Assembly (NCBI RefSeq): GCF_000003605.2
Contig: NW_003147275.1
Span: forward strand, 346,069 to 410,068
DNA length: 64,000 nt
Reading direction: 5' to 3'
From: Saccoglossus kowalevskii
Lineage: Eukaryota; Hemichordata; Enteropneusta; Harrimaniidae
The translations under genes were made by a program, and so were the position numbers. The notes below the pieces were generated by a model. That model worked only from the letters and a program-made list of their open reading frames with translations. It did no database searches and was not told where the DNA came from. Below are positions 1 to 12,033 of this stretch, piece by piece; position 1 is the first letter of the stretch, and each line of letters opens with the position of its first letter.

Positions 1-856
1 AAGCCGAAAGACTTGGACCTGTTTTCCACCAAAATCAGCGCAGTTCATCGACGTATGATCGTCAACGCTGTAGCAAAGCTACAGACACCGACCTCACGCT
101 TGGGTATTGAGAGTCCACATGATAACGAGCCAATAGAGAAAGTATCAACTCGGCGAAACGAAAGTGACACTCTCCAGCCCCGCACATTGTTCGCAGACTT
201 AGAAGACGGCAGTCATACGCGGGAAGACACTGATGATTTTGTTGACACGTTTACGTACAGTTCACCAATCGAAAACTCTGCTCCGTGAACGTGAAAAAGA
301 AGTTGACGAGATGGAAACTGAACTCCAAGATCTGGAGTCCCAGCACAGAAGTCTTACAAACAAATACTGCCAGCAAATAGAAAAAATCCCTGGCAGAATC
401 CAATGTGGAAATTGCCACCTATATGCTGGTCATCGTGCCAACCGATGTCATAACGACAAATGCGTTACAGCGGAGCAGTGCGGTGATTTGAATGCCCGTG
501 GTCACGAGGAAGAAAAAAAGGACGTCGCCAAACTAAATGGTAAAATTATTAACAGAAATCAAAGGGAAGAAAACGGCGTTAGACGTAAAAAACAGGCATA
601 CAAGTCATCGCAATCAACGTTTGGAGAAAAAATACTTGCTGCCTTGATTCGTAGCAACCAGAAAAAATATCTTTTTCAAACAGCAAGTGGAAGTTTGGCC
701 ACACGAATCGCCGTACTGAATGTCGACAAGGCAATTCTAGATAAACACTTCAAAGGGAAAGTGCCGACAAACGAGGAATCTGCGTTATTCCAAACAATTA
801 TTGACAATTTCAACAAAGAAAACAATCGGAAGAAAACGAAACCGGCACATGGCTAG
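1..856 (+). pseudogene. Unrecognised repeat-type coding sequence with Cys/His cluster, frame broken
   Basis: Two overlapping open frames (to 288, then 233-856) read as one protein with a frame change around 255-290; the 5' end is cut by the window edge. The second frame starts with a charged coiled-coil-like stretch (REREKEVDEMETELQDLE) and then a cysteine/histidine cluster (CGNCHLYAGHRANRC, then C, C and H), spaced like a zinc-binding module. A basic C-terminal part ends at KPAHG. I do not recognise the family. The long intronless frame next to a spliced host exon suggests a mobile-element protein or a lineage-specific gene. It lies on the same strand as, and upstream of, the last ZCCHC8 exon, so it is probably inside that gene's last intron. 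Confidence 0.4.
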
Positions 857-858
857 AA

Positions 859-1404
859 ATGAACTCGGTATTTCCCGTGAAATTTCCCGAAAAAAACCCC
901 AAAGAAGCTAGCCGACCGAACACCGAGAAACAAAATATGCCCGAATGTGAAGTACCGACAACTTGTACTACAAGCATCATACCTCCATCGATCGCATCCG
1001 TACCTCTAGCAATAGGACCCGTACCTCCACCGATCGCACCCGTACCTCCATCGATAGGACCCGTACCTCCACCGATAGCACCACTGAACGATGGTTTGAT
1101 GACGCAGTCGTATGGGATTACACCGACTTTAAATAACGTGTACAACCCGTATTACCCCATGTACTATCAGTACCCATACGCATATCCATATCCATGGGGA
1201 AGCATGATGCCACCGTCAACTACCGAACAGTCGTTGCCAAATCCGTCCGTAAACACTGAATACATGTTTCCATATCATGCTTTTTCATTAATTAATCTAA
1301 CCTTTTTTTATATACTTGATAGTAACATTTCTTTTGTTTTTTGTTTTGTTTTTGCGTTCAATTGTACAATCACGATTTTTAAAAATAACCCTCTTTTGAA
1401 ATAA
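859..1404 (+). CDS. Pro/Tyr-rich open frame of unknown function
   Basis: A 181-codon frame begins two bases after the stop of the preceding frame. It has a short degenerate proline repeat (units such as GPVPPPIAPVPPSI, residues ~50-75), then a tyrosine/proline-rich stretch (YNPYYPMYYQYPYAYPYPW, ~93-115). The last ~45 codons are hydrophobic, AT-rich and look like 3' untranslated sequence read through. An AATAAA overlaps the stop codon. The close spacing to the 1-856 frame and the shared strand suggest one element or transcript. The antisense frame at 810-1145 is only a shadow of the proline repeat. I cannot assign a family; a ZCCHC8 exon is possible but not supported. Confidence 0.35.
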   Translation: MNSVFPVKFPEKNPKEASRPNTEKQNMPECEVPTTCTTSIIPPSIASVPLAIGPVPPPIAPVPPSIGPVPPPIAPLNDGLMTQSYGITPTLNNVYNPYYPMYYQYPYAYPYPWGSMMPPSTTEQSLPNPSVNTEYMFPYHAFSLINLTFFYILDSNISFVFCFVFAFNCTITIFKNNPLLK

Positions 1405-1405
1405 A
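1400..1405 (+). terminator. AATAAA polyadenylation signal of the upstream open frame
   Basis: A canonical AATAAA overlaps the stop codon of the Pro/Tyr-rich frame and lies about 355 bp upstream of the ZCCHC8 last-exon acceptor. If used, it would end a transcript inside the presumed last ZCCHC8 intron. Use is inferred from the motif only. Confidence 0.4.
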
Positions 1406-1760
1406 TGGCTATTGCAAACATTCATTGTGTGTTTTAATCTAGGTTAATTGACAGTATGTTTACGTAAGTTAAGTCTCCTCAGACAAAACAAATCTCACTT
1501 GGTGCCATAGTGGTAATACCTCTTTTGTTGTAGAAGTAATCTACATGGTTAGATACATTGTATCAACATCAAAGTGTGAACTGTCTTGGTTGCAATGCGG
1601 ATGCTGTTCCGGAAAGAGCTGTAAATTGGTCTGAAACAAAATAACACCGCACATTGGTTGAAATATAAGCAGGATTACCAAGAAGATTTGGGTTAGATTG
1701 AATAAAAAGTTGTAACATGACATTCCAAATCTATAATGTTCTATTTCTCTTGCATTGTAG

Positions 1761-2521
1761 GTGATGAAGAAATGGACAATGGTCTTGTTTTTAAACCACC
1801 TCTTCCTCCAGACTTTGCTGCAGCAACCCCTCCACCTTTACCGTCTGACACCCCTCCAAGTACCCCAGGAAACACACCCCGTCATATGCAGTCAAACACT
1901 TCAGATAGCGAGAACAGTGCAAGTAACTCGCGATGTACTACTCCTGAGCTAGATGAACTTGAAGAGAAGCAGAGACTACTATTGGCCGCTTTAGAAGAGG
2001 CAGAAGGCACCAGTACGGATACTGGTGGTCTAGATACCATGAATGAAGATGATGAGAACAATATCATTAAAGATGGGGACACAGTTGTCATTGGAGATGA
2101 AGAATTTATTACGACTGATAGCTATACTGATAACTCTGATAATGAAACCGTTAGTTCCACAATCAATGAGGAAATGTCTTCAAATGGCAGGACTGCTGAG
2201 TGTGAAAACAATGATAGTACATCTGAAAAAGGAATCAATATGTCTGTATCAATGTTGGATGAGCAGACAAGTAATAAACAAGACAGTACAGAAAGTGACC
2301 AAGACATAAACAATGGAACCAACTCACACTCAAAGACGCCAAGTCATTCAGATTCCGAGTCTAAAAATGGGATTCAAAAAAGCCTGAAGGGTATCCCTGA
2401 TGCCAGCAAGTTTGCATCTGGGATATCCCCTTATCGCGCACATGATAATGAAACTCAGTCAACAGGAGTGTTTAAAAAAATACGTGGAATCATTAAGAAG
2501 ATCCAGAAAAAGGGAAAGTAA
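1761..2521 (+). CDS. ZCCHC8: ZCCHC8, terminal coding exon (C-terminal ~253 residues)
   Basis: ZCCHC8 is a subunit of the nuclear exosome targeting (NEXT) complex, with MTR4 helicase and RBM7, which feeds promoter-upstream and other short nuclear RNAs to the exosome. The exon follows a pyrimidine-rich acceptor (AG at 1759-1760) and enters in phase 1. The order of segments matches the vertebrate C-terminus: proline-rich PPLPPDFAAATPPPLP, the helical ELEEKQRLLLAALEEAE (human ELEEQQRRIWAALEQAE), a long acidic/Ser-rich linker, then PDASKFASGISPY (human PDMSKFATGITPF) and STGVFKKIRGIIK (human STGMYLRIRSLLK). This last part is the MTR4-activating C-terminal segment. The zinc-knuckle and PSP-domain exons must lie left of the window. 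The product ends in a lysine-rich tail. Confidence 0.88.
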
Positions 2522-3896
2522 CCTCTAGATGTTTTTTTTTTACATTGCTGCAAAATTAATTTCTTTGATTGACAATAGAGGGTGCTGTTCTGATGTGTTT
2601 GAGTGTGCTCAAATCTACCATGGACCAATGACACAAAGCAAAGCCATGCACATATTTCTCATATGGCTCTGCATGGATGTAAAAATGGAATCATTGTTTA
2701 ATTAATACATGCTAACACCTCCAAAATTTGCCATGCCATTGCCAATTATTCCCTTGGTGCATGTTAAACCAAGAAGTCAACAAAGAAAAGTGGTTCAAGG
2801 AAGGCAGTTTGGAAAGCAACTCAATCGCTTTCATATTCGATATTATGGAAATTACATCATACTTTTTCATTAATCTGAGACACTGCGGATTTACTTTCAG
2901 TGGACTGCGAGAAATCAAATTCAAATACCCACGTTAAGGTAAGATGACTTGACAATTTTAAGTCATTTTATAGCGGTTCAGTGACTTATCGTTCAAGATT
3001 GTGATTCGCATATTGCCACTTATACAACTCTTTCTGTTGCACACTATCAAATTCAAATTTGTCTAATGTAGTAAAAACCTTTTTTTTACAATATTTTGAT
3101 GGATTGTAATGTCTTAATACATGTTGTCTTTGTAAATTTCATTCAGTGCACAATGGATAAAATGAATTGGAGCTCAAAAAAACCTAAGGGTCTAAATCAT
3201 TTATGCAATTGAACATATTTTAGTGTTTTTAATAGTTTCTAGAATTGGCAACAATCTATGGTATTATCTCAGGTGTGACCCAATAATGAAAGTGCCAAAG
3301 GTTACAGGCATTAATTGGAAGTGTATAGATATGTTTTTACTGAAGTACTTTAATTGTATCTGTAAATAACAAAAAAAAAAAAAAATTTTTAAGAGGTTCA
3401 ACAAATTAAAGTTAACTATTTCTGTATAATGACACTTATCATACCATGGCCAACATGATTGCTTTTTCATGCTTTGTTTTATTGCTACTTGTTTTGTATT
3501 CTCATCCTTAATGTACATGTATCTGAGACTTGTTTATATTCATACATTCAAATATTCTTGTACTAGATAACTAGACTAAGCTTTGCATGATTTCAGGATC
3601 TAGTGGAAAACCATTAGATGCTCAATAGCAATGCGGCTTGTAAAAAAATTTGTTTACATGATATTTAAATGTTGTGCTGTGAATGGCAATTTAACAGCAT
3701 TTTCAAAAATGTGTCAGAAATTACATGATTATCCCCTTCTTTTTTAAAAAAAATCCTAAATTTGTTACACAAAGTGTTCATTTTCATCAGAATTGGTGAC
3801 TGTTTGGTCCTCTGTCTTATTCTGTGTTGTGTATTTTGCAGGGCATTCACAGTACCACATTGGTTATACCATCAGCTATGCTGTATTTTACTTTTT
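2522..3896 (+). other. ZCCHC8 3' untranslated/downstream sequence, no gene seen
   Basis: AT-rich sequence after the ZCCHC8 stop with no long open frame resembling a known protein. The 3' end of the ZCCHC8 transcript should lie here or a little further on. I see no canonical AATAAA in the first kilobase that I would call with confidence. Confidence 0.4.
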
Positions 3897-4795
3897 AGCT
3901 CCGCTGTCGACTTTGTCGAGCGGAGCTTATCATATGAGTGATTGTCCGTCGTCGTCGTCCGTCGTCGTCGTCCGTGTCAATGTTTTACTTTTTCGACTTC
4001 TTCTTGAAAACTACAAGCCTGAATGCTTTGATACTTGGTGTATATGTACCTTGGGTAGACCTCTCTCAGATTTGTTCATTTCATGATGATATCTTCAATT
4101 CTCTAATTTTGGTGAATATTTTTGTAATTTTTGGTAAAAAGTGATATTTTCGACTTCTTGTTGAAAACCGCAAGTCCAATTGCTTTGATATTACATATAT
4201 AGGTACTACATGTGGACCCCTCTCAGATTTGTTCATTTTGTAATGATATCTTTAATTCTCTAATTTCGGTGAATATTTTTGTAATTTTTGGTAAAAAGTG
4301 ATATTTTCGACTTCTTGTTGAAAACCGCAAGTCCAATTGCTTTGATATTACATATATAGGTACTACATGTGGACCTCTCTCAGATTTGTTCATTTTGTAA
4401 TGATATCTTTAATTCTCTAATTTCGGTGAATATTTTTGTAATTTTTGGTAAAAAGTGATATTTTCGACTTCTTGTTGAAAACCGCAAGTCCAATTGCTTT
4501 GATATTACATATATAGGTACTACATGTGGACCTCTCTCAGATTTGTTCATTTCATAATGATATCTTTAATTCTCTAATTTTGATGAATATTTTTGTAATT
4601 TTTGGTAAAAAGTGATATTTTCGACTTCTTGTTGAAAACCGCAAATCCAATTGCTTTGATATATTATACATATAGGTACTACATGTGGACCTCTCTCAGA
4701 TTTGTTCATTTTCTAATGATATCTTCTGTTCTTTAATTGCCATGTGCATTGCTAACAGCGGAGCTATCTCAGCCGACAGGCTGCTTGTTTTAGAT
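3897..4795 (+). mobile_element. Non-autonomous Helitron-like element with internal minisatellite
   Basis: The left end carries a perfect 9-bp stem, AGCTCCGCT (3897-3905) and AGCGGAGCT (3919-3927), followed by a GTCGTCGTCC-type repeat. The middle is about five tandem monomers. The right end repeats AGCGGAGCT (4756-4764), then has a terminal hairpin CAGCC-GACA-GGCTG (4770-4783) followed by CTTGTTTTAG. This plan (short 5' end, tandem repeat core, 3' hairpin) is that of short non-autonomous Helitron-like elements known from molluscs and other invertebrates. No coding capacity is visible. A diverged relative with an analogous hairpin lies at 38650-38900. Confidence 0.55.
3984..4735 (+). repeat. 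Tandem array, ~156-bp monomer, about five copies
   Basis: Each monomer contains TTTTCGACTTCTTGTTGAAA, a TGCTTTGATATTACATATAT block, CTCTCTCAGATTTGTTCATT, and an AT-rich tail ending GGTAAAAAGTG. Monomers start near 3984, 4143, 4300, 4456 and 4612. The inner three are nearly identical and the outer two more diverged, as expected for unequal-crossover turnover. Confidence 0.85.
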
Positions 4796-6160
4796 TTTGG
4801 CAGCAATATTCATGTGAGAAACCAAACCTATGTAACAATGAAGTGGCCAAGATCACTCGATGGAAGAATATTTAACTTTGTTTACTCTTGAAAGTCTTCT
4901 CAATTTTTAAAGTAATTCAAAATAACTATTTTTTTAAAATCAAAAAGAAAGGCAACTCTTTATGCTCTGTAATGTACGTCTAGTCGTTTTATAGTTTTAC
5001 AGGTAGAAATTTTGGAGAAAAAAATAATTAAAAAAAATAGTTTGCAAATGGCTTTTCACGAACAATCAACCTTTTGCAACAAACCTTTCAGTCACTAAAT
5101 TTCTAAAACATTAGCAAAATCAATAAAATGATGGATTATATGCAACTTTTATAGCTGGTCCATTGAGCAAGAAACGCTAAAGTTGAAGATGCAAATATGG
5201 AAAGTGTTTTTAAAATTTGAATTCATTACTTGGATAAACAAGCAATATTGTACATGCATCTTGTTGACAAGGGAAAATCAAATAAGATTAAAATAACTAT
5301 GCACTGGATGGATGAGTCGCATGTTGTTTTTATCTGACAATTAGAATTCTCTCACTTCAATCAGCAAATGCAAACTGTGGACCAGACAAGCTGTCAAGTA
5401 AATACTGCATTGATACAAGAGTGAAAATGCTTGTGTGTTACCAAACTGACATGAACACCATCTGATGATTTAAAAAAAAAAAGTGTATTAAATCTTTTTT
5501 ACATATCTCTGCTTTTGTTCTTTATTTGTATGTGTGTTTTTTTGTGTTCAAACCAACCACTGTTAATATAGTGGACCATATGCCATATACTTATTTGCGG
5601 GGCAATGTCCATAACAGTGTTATTCATAGCACCAGCTGATATGGCTTTTGAGAAACCTTGGTTAATGTCTGCAGATGCTAGTGTTTGACTGGACCTACTT
5701 GTAATTCCAAACATGGAATATGATTTCTACGTTCATTGAAATTTGCATCTAATAAACACTCCAACCTGACAGAAGTTACAATTCCTAACTGACAAAATAA
5801 ATGAAAAACTTGATCAGCGCAATGGTTTCATTTGCATGAACACAAAGGAAAAATCAAAATGTGTGATATGTAATGCAGTGAATGCACTCTTGAAATTGTA
5901 GTGCAAGGTGGTGGGTCATATGTCCGACTATGGTATGTTTACACTCGAACATGCAACGACTGCAGTTTAGCATAGAAGTGCAAGAATAAGTGTTGAGCAA
6001 AAATCTGGTAGAGCTCAAGACATTTAGTTAGTAGTCAAGTTCCTTCTTACTGCAATTAATATGTACTGTTTTGTATTATATCCAAAGTTCTTGAAACTTG
6101 CCTTCAAAAAATATGTTGAATTGTATATAAACGTATTAGTTAATTATTTATTAGCTAATT
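4796..6160. other. AT-rich intergenic sequence, nothing recognised
   Basis: No open frame above ~70 codons resembles a protein, and no splice-bounded coding exon is apparent on either strand. Confidence 0.4.
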
Positions 6161-6164
6161 GAAA

Positions 6165-6665
6165 TTGTCAGGTATTGGCACTTTATGTCACTGACATCAA
6201 GATAATTCATGTTAGTTCAAATGCAATCTGGGTCTCTGTCACAAAGTTGACATTCATGTCATTTCAAATGCAATCTGGGTCTCTGTCACAAAGTTGACAC
6301 TTTGTAGCACCAACATCAAGAAAATTCTTGTTCAAATGCAATCTGGGTCTTGGTCACAAAATTGACACTTTGTTGCATTGACATAATGAACATTCTTGTT
6401 AGTTCAAATGCAATCTAGGTCTCAGTCACAAAGTTGACACTTTGTAGCACCAACATCAAGAACATTCTTGTTCAAATGCAATCTGGGTCTTGGTCACAAA
6501 ATTGACACTTTGTTGCATTGACATAATGAACATTCTTGTTAGTTCAAATGCAATCTAGGTCTCAGGCACGAAGTTGACACTTTGTGGCACTGACACCAAA
6601 AACATTCATGTTAGTTCAAATGCAATCTGGGTCTCAGTCACGAAGTTGACACTTTGTAGCACCAA
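6165..6665. repeat. Minisatellite, 68-72-bp unit, about seven copies, with dimeric order
   Basis: The unit begins TCAAATGCAATCTGGGTCT and continues with a TCACAAAGTTGACACTTTGT segment, which is itself an imperfect inverted repeat (AAAGTTGACACTTT). Starts lie near 6218, 6264, 6331, 6402, 6470, 6542 and 6614. Two unit types alternate: TAGCACCAACATCAAGAA and TTGCATTGACATAATGAA. The ~139-bp pair at 6331-6469 is repeated almost exactly at 6470-6613. Confidence 0.85.
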
Positions 6666-7390
6666 TATTCTTAGAAGACATCTCAAGAACACCATATATT
6701 AATTCTTGGAGGGAAAACAATTTCCCAACACCAAATGACATTTTTGCTGTATTAGTTCCAGAACACATACCCTGCCACAATCTTGGAGGACAGGTATATG
6801 TTAATACAATTTCTTATACAAGAGTCTTTTATTTTTCAAATATGTAGTCTCCATGGTGATTTCACTAAATTGATTGTTTAACTGAGATTATTAAAACGAG
6901 AATTCATAACCTCATTGCATATACATTCCCACTAATTATACTCAACAAATTATATATGTCTGCTTTGATGAAATCAATAAGACGACCCAAGAATAAAGAG
7001 AAAACTCTGTCTCTAAAATAGATATGTTATTGTCCCTGTCATCAATGATATGTTATTATGAGTGCCCTGATAAAAACAACTTTACATACAAATAACTTTT
7101 TGCAAAAATATAATGTAATCACAAGTAATTCATGGAATATACATTCATATCAGGGACGAAATTATGGTCGACATGGCAATGACTAGCTTGTATTGCAAAC
7201 TCCAACGTGACAAGCAGAAATGTCATGTCAATTGCTATGAGCCGTTCAGCTACTTTTGAACCCAATGATAACATCATTCACCACCACCACCACCACCATC
7301 ATTATTCATTTGAAAAACAAAATTCAAAACAGGATTCTAGGCAATGGAGGACGTGAGCAGATTATTATCCATGAATCCCAGATGGTTCCT

Positions 7391-8690
7391 AGGAAGTGCA
7401 TTTTTTTCCTGAAAGGAGTATTGAACTTCTCTATGTCATTGAAGAAGACTTCAGAACAAAGATTGACCCGTGGCTTCAAATTTCAACTTGGACGGACTTC
7501 AGCGACAAAGATACAGATGGTTCATAACTCAACCAGAAGCATATCATGTAATACGAGAAATAACAAATTCAAGATTATCGCAACCTATCCCAGAAATACA
7601 TGGACGAAAGAAGAGATTTTGTCATGAAGAAGATAATAATCATCTAATAAAATTTCTTTGATGTTTGGCTTTGATGTGCTATTTCACCTTAGAATTGCAA
7701 CATGGATAGAGTAGAAACTTTGAGCATTATTAGTTGATCTTAACTGAATGTTTATGATAAGGAAGTCACATTGCTAAAAGACTTTAAAGATACAGATTAT
7801 AAGATTATGTTTCAGGAAGACATGAAGTTTATGGAAATCATATCAAGTGGCACTCAGCAAAAAGTAGAAAGTTATCATGAGATGCCTCTACTATTTAGGG
7901 ATGCACAGTTACCCAGCAATTGATAGGCAGCCATGTATCATGATGTAGACCTGTTAAAACAATTTGAGAAAAGACTGGATATTCGAAACTATTACACCAG
8001 TCATGAGATAAATTTTACAATTTGAAAGATGTGATGCAGTAATGGTTTCTCATAATGATTCATAGAGATCAAAACAGTTACATCAACACTATGGAATATA
8101 CCATTCCGGAAGAGATAATAATGTCACAGTCGTTTGCGTTTGTAGTGCTAATTGATAGAGTTTATAATTAAATTACCACCTGGCACAGATTGGAACAGCG
8201 CTTTAATCGAATCACTCAATTAAAAATATTCCCCTAGTTTTGTGCAGAACATGTGTATTTACAATCTTTATCTGAAAGAACTGCAAACATTTTGGACAGA
8301 ATACTTTAGAACTTTTGAGAAATAACTTCTGAGTTGACGATTGGTTAATTTCTGAACAGAGTGTGAAAGCTAAGAAGAATCTCAATTGCAATGTTGAGGC
8401 CTTTTAGAAAGGTAGCCCACGTCTACACAAGATAAATCAATTCTAAGGTAATGACACGTTTTCTAGTGTCAGAAAGAGCGTTTCTCACCAGAAAGGGTTC
8501 TAGGTCTACAGCGTTTCAGGTTTAATCGTCACGAGATTCTGTTGACAGATGCCCAGATTTACGACCATTTAGGTTTCATTTCTCCTCTATTCCTATTTGG
8601 GAAGACAATACAAAAATTGGGATTACCAAACGCCTCCTCATCTGCATACAAATTGAATATTCTGAAACGCTGATCTGTTGAAAAGTGTGA
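7391..8690 (+). mobile_element. Possible decayed Harbinger-type transposase
   Basis: Short stretches in shifting + frames look like the N-terminal part of PIF/Harbinger nucleases: WTDFSDKD and LQRQRYRW then AYHVIREI near 7490-7560, and a second stretch LGLQRFRFNRHEIL near 8500-8545. No frame stays open and no catalytic triad can be seen. The resemblance is by eye; unrelated non-coding DNA is a real alternative. Confidence 0.22.
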
Positions 8691-11600
8691 TATCTACTAC
8701 TTTTCCAACACGCCACCTTCTGGATATGAACAATGTTAGTACGTGCATCTGATGAATGAAGTCAAAGGGTGTACTGTGCTTTAGATTTGACATAGACGAG
8801 AGTTGTTTATTGTAAGCCAGTAATAAATAGACTGCAAACAGCTGCAATTTCAACAAAAGTTGTCTTCATGATCATAGGCTGTAAAGAAATATTTCAAGGT
8901 AGTTTTGGGATTTTTAAACGAGATGTTCTTACTAGATATTTGAAAGCAGATACGTCGACAGAAATGTTGAACACCCAGTACGTAACAGGAAAAGCACCAA
9001 CATACAAATATAAAAGCAGCGCAAATTATATATATTATAGTTATACAGCAATAAGCATTCAAAGACAGTATACAGCATCTCAGAAAAACAATCCACTTCA
9101 ACTTTTTCCTTCATGATGGTTTGCTATTAAGAAGAGTCATATTGAAAATGCCCGCCTTCTACGGAGTGATTTTTTTTTCAAAGAGAAGCCATTTCTCGAG
9201 GTTACTCGCCAGACAACCAAATCGGTCACCAAGGTTGACGTACTCACTAAAAGGAAGGACCACGAAAGACTTAATCAGGTGTAATGACTATAAATTGCGG
9301 ATTTTTGTTATTATTCATTGTTGTTCTACAACCTTCCAGAAGACAGGCAGGGCAGCACCTTAACAACAATTTAACCATTGTAGTCTAAACTGTTGTGGAC
9401 CATTTATGATTAAAGTATAATGAAGGAAACTGAAGAGGGTTAGATTAATCTTCACCTGCTTCACATCAAGAACTGCTCATATCAAAGTCCTAGATTACAT
9501 GTCTATGAACTCATTCTTCAATAGAATGAGATGCTTTATTTCCATTTGAGGAAAGGTTTTTAAGATTAGTTGTTGAAAGACAACCTGTCATAACGATAGT
9601 TCAACAAATTGAACATTTATAATATAACAAGAATAAATGTCTTTCAAAATTGTGAGTTCAAATTTAACACCCATTTATCGAGCCACATGGACGCAGTACG
9701 GGAAAAAAGAAAGATTTGAACAAGGAAACTGAAAGAAAAACCAAGATACATTACTCTCTGAAAATATACATTGTTTAAGTAAAATAAACAGTTATTGTAT
9801 TACTTGATGGGATGAGAAAAAAATACCACGCAACATATTCCCAACCGTGTTTCATTTTACAACTCAGAGCATAACATGACCAAATCACCACATAATATGA
9901 GAAACTTGAAATGGAAATGATGATCAAATACTACATGCAAGTTTACATATAATTTGTGAAATGAATAAAATGTTGATATAAAAACACAATTTACACTGTG
10001 CTTGATAACAAGTTTTTACACAAATGTTATTTATTATACAAATTTGTATTTATTTCAGAAATTCGACTTAAATACAGTTCATAGGGTATAGTAGTGGTAA
10101 GTGGACTCTTCGACGTACAATTGATGGTGAAGTGATAATTGCCCATTGAGAATCTTGATACAAAATAAAGAATAAACAAGTCAAGATGGATACACACTAG
10201 AATTATATAAATTAAACAGATGCTAGAGTAACATTGTGTATATTTTTAATAATAATATTCTCAAGGTTCTTTACAGCATAATAGAATTGGATAACATTTG
10301 CAAAATAATATAAAAAGCAGCTACGTTCCCACTGATTGTTCTGCATTGAATTGTATAAGGACATCAGATAATACAACAATATATCTCAGCACAATTTTGG
10401 TGGGGAATTATTTGATTAAAAATAACTTTGTCAACTTTTGCGAGAAAAAGATTTATGCCACATCAGGGAAAACAAATATTTCCAGTTACTGCACATTCAA
10501 TTAACATGTCGTGGAAGGTATACTACTGGCGTCTGGTTCTCATCAGTGTGAATTAATTTCTTCATTCTTTGCAGTTATTTCAATGTCTAAACAATTTAAA
10601 ATTATCGCAGAAATCTTAAAAATCAGACATGCTAGTCCGACCAAAATTTAACTTGGTTGGTATTTTATATTGATTGAATTATTGTAATTACGAGGAAAGA
10701 AATTTAAATTTCATTTTCAGAAATATCTTCAACAATAAACAAGCAAATCATAGAATAATCCAATTTAGACAGGATTTTATACTAAATATGATAAGCATGT
10801 TGGGATGATCGGATTTGAAATATTTGAGTTATTGTAACTACAGAAATCAAAGTGAACAATGAAGACGATTGCAACGACATCAATGACATAATTTTTCCCG
10901 TCATCATTCCCCTCGTTAACATTATTTATTGATAAGGTAAAAAGTCCCGTGTGGTGAAGGTATTGGGGCATACGTTTCTAGATGCATAATATGAAAACAA
11001 TCTTTTTCAAAGTATTAAAGTTTACAAATACGGGTGCTAGTTAGTCGCTCAACCCTGATAACGCCGAGCTGTGTGACAAATGATGGCGAACACCAGCCAA
11101 CAACATAAATTCAAGTTTTCAATGCATGAGAAGCAGTATGGTGAATGTGTGGCATTTCCGTGTAGTATACCCACAAAGTCCTAGGATTGGGAGATCCAGG
11201 GTTACAAATAAAATAGTTAATGGCTTCTAGGAAAATTAACATTTTGCTAATTCTATCAGAATCATTAACATGAATTTTAATAAAAATAATATTTTATTTG
11301 GAATTATTTGGAAGTCGTACCAATGATTTTTGTTAGTATTACCACTCTAATCTTTTAAAAATGCAAAATAAAATAAAATAAAATATTGTAATGACACATT
11401 CATTTATAACACAGGCCTCCATCGCCCAGACGTGTCTAGCTACATGTATGAATGTAAACAAACGCTAAATGTGGGGAAGAGATAGTTGTGTCGTCCACGA
11501 TAACAATGGGAATAGGTAATAACATCTAAAACGACGTACATGCAAGAATTTAAATGAAAGGTAACAACAAATATTCGACTTAAGCGTTCAGACTGGGCAT

Positions 11601-12033
11601 TAAACGTAATACTTCCTTTGAGGAATACAGTGTTGTGTCACAAGTAACAAATTAAATAACAAATACTTGTTCCTAGTTTTATACTTTGGATATAAATATA
11701 GAAGTGATTTTCCACCTTAGAGAGAAAGGAATTTGATCTGGTTGATCACAGAGGCGGCGGCACGAATTTTTGCATGGGGGGGGGGGGGGTCACCGTCCCT
11801 TGTTTTAAATCATATCTCGATAATCAGTCATAGTTGATTCAGATTACTATCGTTTCAGTCATTCTTTGAACGATATTATTTATGTAAATGTTACTGCACT
11901 GGAGTAAGTTATTATCAACATTGCTAGTAAATGCAATTGCTTTGAATGTTATTGAAGCTGTTTTGCTACAATGAAGATTGATGCATTCGAGACGCACCCA
12001 GACTTCAAGTCGCCGACATTGGTCACGCACTGA
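8691..12033. other. AT-rich intergenic sequence, nothing recognised
   Basis: Contains only short open frames without recognisable motifs, plus homopolymer runs such as the G tract near 11777-11790. No gene, RNA or element boundary is evident. Confidence 0.4.

Noticed and set aside
810-1145. Minus-strand 111-codon frame with Gly/Thr repeats
   Set aside because: It is the antisense shadow of the proline repeat in the 859-1404 frame.
3940-3980. GTC/CGTC repeats as a CRISPR-like or coding repeat
   Set aside because: Simple trinucleotide-like run inside the Helitron-like element; no spacers, and the genome is animal.
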